A stretch of 64,000 bases of DNA from Rossellomorea aquimaris TF-12. Its GTDB lineage: Bacteria > Bacillota > Bacilli > Bacillales > Bacillaceae_B. The notes under the pieces were generated by a model. The model was not told the DNA's origin and made no database searches. It saw only the letters and a list, made by a program, of their open reading frames with translations. The stretch spans positions 62,001 through 126,000 of the forward strand of contig NZ_LQXM01000022.1 of NCBI RefSeq assembly GCF_001648555.1. The letters run 5' to 3'. The translations under genes and the position numbers were made by a program. This document shows, piece by piece, positions 54,596 through 62,138 of the stretch. Position 1 is the stretch's first letter. Every line of letters begins with the position of its first letter.

Positions 54596-55294
54596 ATAAA
54601 GAAAAATATTGTCTATTTTACATATGAAATTGTAGTGGCAAGTTTAATCATTTATTCATTATTTGTTAAGCTGCCTAATGACCAGGAGGAGGTATTGTCT
54701 TGGTTTGTCTGGGGATTATTTTTAGTTGATTACACTGTCCGCTTAGTAGTTAGCAAAGATAAGTGGGAGTATGTAAAGAAACATCCATTAGAATTGCTGG
54801 CAATCATACCTTTCGATCAGGTATTTAGGGCATTAAGGTTGGTACGAATTATCAGATTACTAAGACTTGTAGTTTTGTTGAAAAGAAAAGATTCTTTTCT
54901 CGAGGTTTTAACACAAAAATACAAAGTAGATCGAATATTTGTAATTGTAATTGCTTTATTGTTTTTAAGTGCGATTTCAATGTACTGGATAGAACCGAGT
55001 TTTAACACGTTTGCAGATGCTCTTTGGTGGTCAATTGTGACCACTACGACTGTTGGGTATGGAGACTTGTATCCTGAGACAGCTGTGGGTAGGATAATTG
55101 CTTCTTTTTTAATGTTTGTAGGAATTGGGTTGATTGGTACAATCACCGGAATGGCGGCCTCTTTCTTTTCACAGAACAAGGAACTTCCAGAAGAACTAAG
55201 ATATGTTAGAGAAAGAATTGATAATTATTCTTCACTTAGTAATGAAGAAATCGATTTGATAATCAGAAAGTTGGAAAACTTGAAAGTGAAATAG
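54596..55294 (+). CDS. Two-pore-type potassium channel with truncated voltage-sensor-like region, apparent ATA start
   Basis: About 232 residues. An S4-like arginine-rich segment (FRALRLVRIIRLLRLVVLL) precedes a pore module with selectivity filter TTVGYGD and a following inner helix. A charged cytoplasmic tail ends the protein. AGGGGGGA lies five bases before ATA 54596, which would give IKKNIVYFTYEIVVASL. The first standard start, GTG 54635, lies inside this hydrophobic stretch and lacks a ribosome site. The channel probably passes K+. Confidence 0.8.
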   Translation: MKKNIVYFTYEIVVASLIIYSLFVKLPNDQEEVLSWFVWGLFLVDYTVRLVVSKDKWEYVKKHPLELLAIIPFDQVFRALRLVRIIRLLRLVVLLKRKDSFLEVLTQKYKVDRIFVIVIALLFLSAISMYWIEPSFNTFADALWWSIVTTTTVGYGDLYPETAVGRIIASFLMFVGIGLIGTITGMAASFFSQNKELPEELRYVRERIDNYSSLSNEEIDLIIRKLENLKVK

Positions 55295-55388
55295 TGTTTA
55301 ATTACTTTTGTTGGTATAGGGTTTCTCTTCGGTTTAAATATTGAGGAATTAAGATGTTAAGGATCAATAAATCGATCTGGCTTTTGCC

Positions 55389-55420
55389 CTTCTTCAATTA
55401 TTGGGCAGTTTAATTGAATA
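55389..55420. repeat. Dispersed short motif, copy d
   Basis: TTCTTCAATTATTGGGCAGT then TTAATTGAATAG. Confidence 0.55.
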
Positions 55421-55485
55421 GGTATCAAATGTTTATTAAACAAATTTTGGTAATCTTTATGAAACTATTATAGGAGAGTCCTAAA

Positions 55486-56424
55486 ATGAAAAAGAAAATA
55501 AACTATTTAATCTTACTTTTAACGACCATCTTTATGGTCGGTTGTACCAACTTAGAAGATGCACCCATTACAGATAAAGAAACAGATCCACAAGTAGTAA
55601 CCACAGTTAATACAAATAAGAATAGTGAAAAGGAGGAAGCTACCACTACGGTTGTTGATGAACCAGTAGTAGAGGAAGCCTCAACTGAAACAAATAATGA
55701 CCCGTTCTCAGGGTACAAACTTATTGAAGTTGATGGTGGTGATTTGTCTGGATATCGTGAATCTAATGTCGCTGTTGACATTGGTTATGGGGATCGTAAA
55801 TATTGGGCATTTACTAATGAATATGGGCAACTCGTACGTGTCATTGCAGACGAAATCATTTTACAAGATGACCGTAACGAACCTGTATTATCGTCTGGCA
55901 GATACTACTCTGATGAGGCAAAGGTTCCTGGTGTAGAAAGTGACGTTTTAGATGAAGGACATATTATTGCTGATTCTCTCGGAGGGGTATCGAATGCTTA
56001 TAATATTACCCCACAAGAAAGTACGCTCAACCGATATGGTGATCAAGCTTATATGGAAGACGCAATCCGCAAGGCAGGCGGAGCCACTAATTTTGAAGCC
56101 ATTATCACTTATCCAAATACGGAAACGCAGATTCCTTCAAGTTATCAGTATACCTATACTTTAATGGGGAATGAAATCGTCGATACATTTGACAATGTGA
56201 ACCCTGATGAAGTAAACGAATCACTTGGTTTAACAGATAGTGAGCCTTCCAATTCAACGAGTTCTAATACAAATGGTGATATTTCTAGCATTGATACCAA
56301 CGGTAATGGACAGGTGACCATTAAAGAAGCAAAAGCAGCTGGTTTCAGTATGCCAATAACGAGTGATCACTGGCTCTATAAATATATGGACGATCGAGAT
56401 GGTGATGGACTAGTAGGTGAGTGA
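55486..56424 (+). CDS. Secreted lipoprotein with DNA/RNA non-specific endonuclease domain and EF-hand-like tail
   Basis: 312 residues. Lipoprotein signal with Cys at about 20 (TTIFMVGC), then a Thr/Glu-rich linker. The nuclease domain (about 70-240) carries EGHIIADSLGG with the catalytic histidine and NITPQESTLNRYGDQAYME, the beta-beta-alpha-Me pattern of NucA/EndA-type enzymes. The C-terminus has two calcium-loop-like motifs (DTNGNGQVT, DDRDGDGLVG), as in Excalibur/EF-hand tails. GGAGAGTCC precedes the ATG. Likely an extracellular nuclease. Confidence 0.87.
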   Translation: MKKKINYLILLLTTIFMVGCTNLEDAPITDKETDPQVVTTVNTNKNSEKEEATTTVVDEPVVEEASTETNNDPFSGYKLIEVDGGDLSGYRESNVAVDIGYGDRKYWAFTNEYGQLVRVIADEIILQDDRNEPVLSSGRYYSDEAKVPGVESDVLDEGHIIADSLGGVSNAYNITPQESTLNRYGDQAYMEDAIRKAGGATNFEAIITYPNTETQIPSSYQYTYTLMGNEIVDTFDNVNPDEVNESLGLTDSEPSNSTSSNTNGDISSIDTNGNGQVTIKEAKAAGFSMPITSDHWLYKYMDDRDGDGLVGE

Positions 56425-56464
56425 ACATTTGCTGCGTAGTAAAAATATAATGTTGAAAAATTAC

Positions 56465-56494
56465 GGAGACGATTGCTTAATAAGTAATCGTCTC
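56465..56494 (+). terminator. Terminator after the nuclease lipoprotein gene
   Basis: GAGACGATT / AATCGTCTC hairpin with TTCTTC tail. Confidence 0.8.
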
Positions 56495-56610
56495 TTCTTC
56501 ATATATAACTAAATAATGTGCAGCAACTATTACTATAATTTTAGAAAATATTACTAACAATTCGTTCTCTTCTATTATGATTTAGTTAGAAGATATGTGA
56601 TATTGTGAAG

Positions 56611-56646
56611 CTTCTTACTTAAACTAAAGGCAGTTTAGTAGTGAAA
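56611..56646. repeat. Dispersed short motif, copy e
   Basis: CTTACTTAAACTAAAGGCAG followed by TTTAG; nearly identical to copy a at 30221. Confidence 0.55.
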
Positions 56647-56663
56647 GATGCACTTGGTGATGT

Positions 56664-57260
56664 TTAATTACAAGCGATTCCATCTTTATTATAATCCAAA
56701 CGATGATCTCCAAATCCAGCCGCTTTGGAAGCTTTCATAAAATTGGTTGCTTCTGTTGAATTGCTAAAATCACTACAATCCTTGTCTTCACTAAAGTCAT
56801 AGATAGAAGTGCTTTTCCTTTCTTTATTTGTTTCTTTGGTGTCGTTTTTGTTTTTGGATTCTTTATCCTTTTCACGTTCTTCGTTAATTTTATCTTGGAG
56901 TTCCTTGTTTTCTTTCTCCTGATTCTCCATTCTTTTTTGTGCTTCCATCTCTTGTTGTTTAAGGTCTTCTTCTGATTCATTTACTATGTCTAAATGTGTT
57001 TCCCAAAGACAAGGGAAGACATTCCATATTAAAATTAGCGAGAGGATGAGAGCTAAAATGATTCCTATTGTAGAGTGTCTTTCTTTTGTTTTTCTTAAAA
57101 ATGACCATACTATTATGCATAGGATAAGTAAAAAGACTAAGATGTTAAACCAAGAATGGATGATACATTGGAATAGTAAAAATAGTAGATAAAGAGCCAA
57201 GATAAAAACCATAAGCCTTTTAGAGTGTTTCTCTTCCTTGCTGGTGCTTTCTGTTGCCAT
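56664..57260 (-). CDS. Membrane protein with C-terminal Excalibur calcium-binding domain
   Basis: 198 residues. Three hydrophobic helices lie within residues 12-85, followed by a highly charged Glu/Lys coiled coil and an Excalibur motif (DCSDFSNSTEATNFMKASKA, then DYNKDGIACN). It converges with the nuclease lipoprotein gene, which also ends in a calcium-loop motif. Function unknown. Confidence 0.8.
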   Translation of the reverse strand: MATESTSKEEKHSKRLMVFILALYLLFLLFQCIIHSWFNILVFLLILCIIVWSFLRKTKERHSTIGIILALILSLILIWNVFPCLWETHLDIVNESEEDLKQQEMEAQKRMENQEKENKELQDKINEEREKDKESKNKNDTKETNKERKSTSIYDFSEDKDCSDFSNSTEATNFMKASKAAGFGDHRLDYNKDGIACN

Positions 57261-57775
57261 TTATGTTGTTCCCCCGACCATCTTTTAATTCACGCTACTC
57301 TATTTTACTCTGTAAACGGACAAGGTTAAAGTAATAATGTAGAACCGGATGAATTGTTCCGTGTATATGCTTTATATGTTCTAGAGATTAACGATCTAAT
57401 TGAAACTGTTTTTTGATTTTTGTAGTGCAATTCTTATTGATTAGCTCAGAAGGGCATTAGGGAGACTGTTTCTCCACTTGGCCACTTAGATGGAACAGAG
57501 AGAACCTTTTTTGTCTTTATTAGGGAAAAAGCTGAGATGTGAATTGGAATAATCAACACCTGATTTGAGTGCAGTATGACCATGTAGATTGAACAAGGTG
57601 TTAAAAGGGGAGAATTTCCTAAAAAGTGTTGTTTTTGCCCTCCAAAATAATTTGTTTGTATTTGTACTTGCAACTATTTTTCTGTTGTGATAATTTAATA
57701 TTATCAAAGAAAAATACTATCAATTTAGCGAACTATAACTTAAAAGCTAATTAATTACATATAAATGCTTTCAGG
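57261..57775. other. Gap with gene debris
   Basis: A protein-like frame NVEPDELFRVYALYVLEIND ends at about 57415 without a start. The minus strand around 57450-57700 has short overlapping frames without ribosome sites. No intact gene is supported. Confidence 0.4.
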
Positions 57776-57853
57776 AAGCACCTGGAACAAATAAGATTCC
57801 AAATTAGATTTATTCTAATTTACTGAATCTTGTTTGTTCTAGGTGCTTTTTTT
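57776..57853 (+). promoter_or_regulatory. Long hairpin with T run upstream of the recombinase (module copy 2)
   Basis: Outer stem AAGCACCTGGAACAAATAAG with its complement ending TTGTTCTAGGTGCTT, about 23 pairs. Inner stem AAATTAGA / TCTAATTT, then TTTTTTT. The structure is of terminator type but has an unusual two-level stem. It lies 47 bases before the small gene at 57901. Confidence 0.75.
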
Positions 57854-57900
57854 GTTCTGCTAATGAAGATTGTATTAATCCATCTTATAGGAGTGTTGTT

Positions 57901-58089
57901 ATGAACAAGCATCAGCTTCCAATTTGCCGAGATACATTACGAAAACGTCAAGCAATACCAATGAAATTAGCTCAGTTATCTTACACAAAACCCGATGCTG
58001 CAATTTCCTTCTTGAGATTATGGGGAGAGAAGAAAATCCCGATTTCACCTCTTTACGAGGAAATATTAACTCATTTAGAGAGTGAATAA
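57901..58089 (+). CDS. Small basic protein before the recombinase
   Basis: 62 residues (ICRDTLRKRQAIPMKLAQLS, then FLRLWGEKKIPI). ATAGGAGTGTTGTT precedes the ATG. Its position between the hairpin and recombinase recalls recombination directionality factors or regulators. I do not recognise a family. Confidence 0.55.
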   Translation: MNKHQLPICRDTLRKRQAIPMKLAQLSYTKPDAAISFLRLWGEKKIPISPLYEEILTHLESE

Positions 58090-58101
58090 CATAGCAATTA
58101 G

Positions 58102-58131
58102 CAATCATGAAACTTATAAGTTTCATGATTG
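58102..58131 (+). terminator. Hairpin after the small gene
   Basis: CAATCATGAAACT / AGTTTCATGATTG; only a short T run follows. Confidence 0.6.
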
Positions 58132-58318
58132 GTTTTCTATAAAATTAATTAGGAGCTGAAAATTAAAGGTGAAAGTAAGCGAAGAATAGATTTATAGATT
58201 AAAGCTTTAAATGCCCTGATTCATCTTATTTAGTACAACTATACAGAATGATAAAGAATGTTTAATAAAAAATATAAGTTGTAATAATGAATATAAATAA
58301 TGTTAAGGGGGCCTAAGG

Positions 58319-59869
58319 TTGAGTGAAATTTTAAATGCAATTTTAAGAGTGATTATTTATATCCGCGTATCTACAAAGCTACAGGAGACTAAGTACTCTC
58401 TCTCTGCACAGAAAGAGGAATTGACTAAGTATGCTAAAGACCAGGGTTGGAATATTGTAGCAACATACAGAGACATTGAAAGTGGAGGGAAATTAGAAAA
58501 AGAAGGAATGGACCAACTCCTGAATGATGTTGAAGAAGGAAAAACTGATGTAGTTTTGGTTATGGATCAGGATCGACTTTCGAGACTTGATGTAGCAGAA
58601 TGGGAATTTCTTAAGTCAACTTTACGAGATAATAAAGTGAAAATTGCAGAGCCAGGGAATATGGTCGATTTGGATAATGAGGATGACGAATTTATTTCCG
58701 ACATCAAAAATTTAATTGCTAGAAGAGAAAAGCGAGCAGTTGTTAAAAGAATGATGAGGGGAAAGCGCCAACGAATGAGAGATGGAAAGGGGTGGGGAAA
58801 AGCTCCACTTGGATACATCTTTAATAAAGAAACTAAAGTATATGAAATTGATGATGATTGGGCATGGGTGATCCCAACTATTGATGAAATGTATCTGGAG
58901 AAAAATATGGGGATGAAGGCTATTGCTGATAAATTGAATGAAGTTTCTAAGACCCCTTCAGGGACTCATTGGAATGAAACGTTGGTATACAGAAGACTGG
59001 TATCAAAAGCCTTTCATGGAGTAATGGAGAAGAATTTTGCAAATGGTGAAACGATTGCTATTTCAGATATCTATCCAAAGTTGAGAACAGTAGAAACCTG
59101 GGAGGAAATTCAGGAAGAAAGAGAAAAGAGGGCAAAAGTATATAAAGCTGATCAAAGACAAAATGATAATATCCACATGTTAAGAAAGACGTATATTAAA
59201 TGCGGTATGTGTAATCGGAAGATCCATGTAGCAAACCATGGTGGTAAAACAACACCAAGATATTACTTGAAACATGGGAGAAAGTTATGTCTAAAAGATA
59301 GATCAGTATGTAACATATCAATAAATACAATAAGACTTGATGATAATATTATCCGTGCTGTTAAAGAGATTTTGACAAATGAAGAGCTGGCTAAGAAATA
59401 CATTATGATAGACATAGATGAAGAAGAAATTCCAAAGTTAAAGTCTCAAATTAAGAAAAGCCAAAAAGTCATATCTCAAATAGAAGAAAAACAAGATAGA
59501 CTTTTAGACCTTTATCTAAATGGGGTACATTCGAAAGAAAAATTAGCAGAGAAAGATGAAGAATTTAAAAGGCAATTAGATCATCAGAAAAAAATATATA
59601 ATCAACAAAAAGCCAAGCTGGAGACACTTGAAAAACAAGAATGGAATTATGATTTGCTCTATCAGTATTTAGAGATTGCAGAATCAATGGAATATGAACT
59701 AACACCAAACGAACGTGTTCAGATGATTGGTGATTTGTTCCCTGAAGCAATATTGTATGAAGATAGAATTGTTTTAATTGCTGAACTTCATTTGGGTTTT
59801 CCAATTGAAATAGAGGTGAAAATTGATGAAGACCCATATTTGTGGCACCATACGAAAGAGATGAGTTAG
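58319..59869 (+). CDS. Large serine recombinase 1
   Basis: 516 residues. N-terminal resolvase domain with catalytic serine 18 (YIRVSTKLQETKYSLSAQ) and DQDRLSRLD. The recombinase domain is about 155-260 (GWGKAPLGYIFNKETK, KAFHGVM). The zinc ribbon has IKCGMCNRKI and the later cysteines LCLKDRSVC. A coiled coil spans about 375-450. TTG start, AAGGGGGCC upstream. It is the intact relative of the remnant at 41991, so it is the likely integrase of the comGC-site elements. Confidence 0.93.
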   Translation: MSEILNAILRVIIYIRVSTKLQETKYSLSAQKEELTKYAKDQGWNIVATYRDIESGGKLEKEGMDQLLNDVEEGKTDVVLVMDQDRLSRLDVAEWEFLKSTLRDNKVKIAEPGNMVDLDNEDDEFISDIKNLIARREKRAVVKRMMRGKRQRMRDGKGWGKAPLGYIFNKETKVYEIDDDWAWVIPTIDEMYLEKNMGMKAIADKLNEVSKTPSGTHWNETLVYRRLVSKAFHGVMEKNFANGETIAISDIYPKLRTVETWEEIQEEREKRAKVYKADQRQNDNIHMLRKTYIKCGMCNRKIHVANHGGKTTPRYYLKHGRKLCLKDRSVCNISINTIRLDDNIIRAVKEILTNEELAKKYIMIDIDEEEIPKLKSQIKKSQKVISQIEEKQDRLLDLYLNGVHSKEKLAEKDEEFKRQLDHQKKIYNQQKAKLETLEKQEWNYDLLYQYLEIAESMEYELTPNERVQMIGDLFPEAILYEDRIVLIAELHLGFPIEIEVKIDEDPYLWHHTKEMS

Positions 59870-60033
59870 AGGTACCCTGAAAACCAAGTTTTAATGGTAG
59901 TATTTCATAAGCAAATTTTTATAATTATTTTGGGGAATAAGGCCCGCAAATATAGAAAAAGGAAGCACCGATTCTATATAAAGTTAAGCCTACCTACAAA
60001 TATTAGCTAATAAATTAAAGTAAAACATAAGAA

Positions 60034-60107
60034 GAAGCACTTCTTGACGTTTGAGTTGTTACAGGTTTATTTCCTGTTTCAATTCTGGCGGCAAGAAGTG
60101 CTTTTTG
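60034..60107 (+). promoter_or_regulatory. Long hairpin with T run upstream of the recombinase pair (module copy 3)
   Basis: Outer stem AAGCACTTCTTG / CAAGAAGTGCTT, inner stem ACAGG / CCTGT, then TTTTTG. The sequence differs from copies 1 and 2, but the architecture and distance to a small gene are the same. Confidence 0.65.
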
Positions 60108-60127
60108 CTTTATAAGGGAGAGGCGTA

Positions 60128-60307
60128 ATGCGAAAAGTACTGGAACACAAAAATCAACCTCAAATTATGGAGAAAGAGGAAATTATTAAAGAGGACATTG
60201 CTGCAAATCATCCTTGGGTGCTTGATGTCCTTTCCAATTGTGAAGAATGTGAGATTCCTATCTTCACAATTCAAAGATTTATTAAATATTATTTGGGGAA
60301 AGAGTAG
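60128..60307 (+). CDS. Small protein before the recombinase pair (a)
   Basis: 59 residues (MRKVLEHKNQPQIMEKEEII, then NHPWVLDVLSNCEECEIPIF). AAGGGAGAGGCGTA precedes the ATG. It begins 21 bases after hairpin copy 3. No family recognised. Confidence 0.55.
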   Translation: MRKVLEHKNQPQIMEKEEIIKEDIAANHPWVLDVLSNCEECEIPIFTIQRFIKYYLGKE

Positions 60308-60317
60308 GCGAATTAAG

Positions 60318-60467
60318 ATGATACCATTATTCAGACTCTTAAGAGAGATCGAAGTGGAAATTGATTCGGGAATTACAGCGGTGTCCCGTAATCAGGAAGA
60401 TCATAATAATAGTGAAGTTTGTGAATACCAGGCAGAGCTTGATTTTGAGGAACTGCAGTCGTCCTAA
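60318..60467 (+). CDS. Small acidic protein before the recombinase pair (b)
   Basis: 49 residues (MIPLFRLLREIEVEIDSGIT). It begins ten bases after the stop of (a), with GGCGAATTAAG upstream. Probably translated with (a). Function unknown. Confidence 0.45.
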   Translation: MIPLFRLLREIEVEIDSGITAVSRNQEDHNNSEVCEYQAELDFEELQSS

Positions 60468-60543
60468 TCAAACTAATTGGTATAAAACTTTCCTTCTCTG
60501 TACATCATGTTATTACCAATTATGTACATAGGAGGAAATCTTT

Positions 60544-60726
60544 ATGAGTAAAGTGAGGGTCGTAAGGTCTTCATATAATGAGCACTTGCAAAAAGAATCC
60601 TATTTATTTTTACAAAGATTAATTGAAAAGGCTTTATTAGATGAGCTTAACCTTAATCCAATTCAAAAAGGAGTGTTATTGGAGAGTACTGATAAGAAGG
60701 AGGAATTTAAACATTTTGGGAATTGA
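60544..60726 (+). CDS. Small protein coupled to the recombinase pair (c)
   Basis: 60 residues (MSKVRVVRSSYNEHLQKESY). AGGAGGAAATCTTT precedes the ATG. The recombinase ATG at 60728 lies directly after its stop codon (TGATATG), so the two are coupled. Confidence 0.6.
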   Translation: MSKVRVVRSSYNEHLQKESYLFLQRLIEKALLDELNLNPIQKGVLLESTDKKEEFKHFGN

Positions 60727-60727
60727 T

Positions 60728-62137
60728 ATGTCATTATTAAAGCGCATGAATCAATTATATGAAGATTTTGTTTATACCTATGCAAGAGTTAGTACAGCTT
60801 CGCAAGATATAGAGCAACAGACTATCAAAATCAAACAATATCTGAAGCGTAATAATATCCCCTTAGATAAAGTTAAGTTTTTAAAAGATAATGATATTTC
60901 TGCGAATAAACTCTCTTTAGATAAAAGACCAGGTTTAGAGGAACTTCGAATGCTCATAAAGCAAGGGAAGGTAAAAACGTTAATTGTGTATCATCGGGAT
61001 CGACTCGCAAGGAATTTTTATGAATACGCTCTTCTTGTAAAAGAATTATATAAATACAATGTTGAAGTAATCTTTGTAGCAACTAATCATCCTGCTTTTT
61101 CAAAGGACTTTTTCACGGAAGCGGTTCATGGAATGTTAGCACAAAATAATGGTTTAACAATCAGTAGCCGAACTCTGGATGCTATGGAACAGTTTCCCGC
61201 AACACCCTGGTTAGGATATAGCAGAAAAGGTAAAAAATCAGAAACAAAATACTTTCCTGACCCCAAAAAGGCCCCTCAAATCAAGGGATTCTTTCATGAA
61301 GTGGCTAAAATTAAAACTGCTGAAGAATTAATCGAACTACTTTCTGAAAAAAAAACAGTGTTTCACGGTAAAAGATTTGATGAAATACTGAATTATTTAT
61401 GCAACCCTTTTTATTGCGGCCATATAAGAAAAGGCGATCACTATTATAAACTTGACCACGTAGAGCCTATTATTGACTTGAATATATTTTTGAAGGTGGC
61501 TTCTAATTTAGAGAAGGTAAAGAGAAGAGTTCTAGATGCAATTAATGCTTCACTTGAACGTTCGAGCATCACACCAGTTTGCTCAAAATGCAAAACGCAA
61601 ATGAAATTTAGGACCGGAAAATTAGGAAATAGTGGGTACTACGTTTGTTCAAACAAACACTATCAAATTAAGATTCAAGTTGATGAACTTAATGGAGATT
61701 TTGAGAAACATTTTAAAGAAATTATGCCTCGTCTTGACCTAGACCTATTAAGAAAAGAAATCAGAGTTATTCTAAATAGAAAAAAAGAAACATTAAAAAA
61801 TAAATTCCAGAGCATAGAAAAAGTGATAAATAAACTTAATGATGATTTAGGTCTTTTATCACCTACTGAATCTGATCAAATTAAGTATTTATTTAATCGC
61901 ATTGATATATTGAAGGATGAACTGGAACAAGTACATTCTTCCTTGACTAGAATAGATGATGCCTTTAGTGAGTTAAAACAGCTTTCTGTTCTGATAAAAA
62001 ACTATTTAGTTGAGGAATTAGAGCAGTATGAACTCTATTATATGTACCAGTCTTTCATTGAAAAAATTGAGGTGGATCGAGATAAGATTATATATTTTAA
62101 CCCATTTGCAAGATTTTTTCGGGAGGAGTTAGAATAG
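60728..62137 (+). CDS. Large serine recombinase 2 (first of a tandem pair)
   Basis: 469 residues. Resolvase domain with catalytic serine 22 (TYARVSTASQDIEQQ) and VYHRDRLARN. The following region is short and unusual (MLAQNNGLTISSRTLDAMEQ). Zinc ribbon CSKCKTQMKF with YYVCSNKHY; coiled coil about 340-430. The frame extends upstream to 60641, but the ATG at 60728 with AAGGAGG-like sequence upstream is preferred. Its paralogue follows after one base, a layout like ccrA-ccrB of staphylococcal cassettes. Confidence 0.9.
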   Translation: MSLLKRMNQLYEDFVYTYARVSTASQDIEQQTIKIKQYLKRNNIPLDKVKFLKDNDISANKLSLDKRPGLEELRMLIKQGKVKTLIVYHRDRLARNFYEYALLVKELYKYNVEVIFVATNHPAFSKDFFTEAVHGMLAQNNGLTISSRTLDAMEQFPATPWLGYSRKGKKSETKYFPDPKKAPQIKGFFHEVAKIKTAEELIELLSEKKTVFHGKRFDEILNYLCNPFYCGHIRKGDHYYKLDHVEPIIDLNIFLKVASNLEKVKRRVLDAINASLERSSITPVCSKCKTQMKFRTGKLGNSGYYVCSNKHYQIKIQVDELNGDFEKHFKEIMPRLDLDLLRKEIRVILNRKKETLKNKFQSIEKVINKLNDDLGLLSPTESDQIKYLFNRIDILKDELEQVHSSLTRIDDAFSELKQLSVLIKNYLVEELEQYELYYMYQSFIEKIEVDRDKIIYFNPFARFFREELE

Positions 62138-62138
62138 G

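Noticed and set aside
57446-57707. Overlapping 73- and 75-codon frames on the minus strand
   Set aside because: No ribosome site, no recognisable domain, and two frames compete for the same DNA.
57776-57853. T-box riboswitch upstream of the recombinase
   Set aside because: No T-box sequence or specifier loop is visible; only nested hairpins and a T run.
41629-57853. Hairpin pair as terminal inverted repeats of a transposon
   Set aside because: Both copies are in the same orientation upstream of recombinase genes and each is self-complementary; no transposase or target duplication is seen.
60198-60317. Longer N-terminal extension of the 60318 frame
   Set aside because: It overlaps the frame at 60128 out of phase. 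The ATG at 60318 follows that gene's stop and is better placed.
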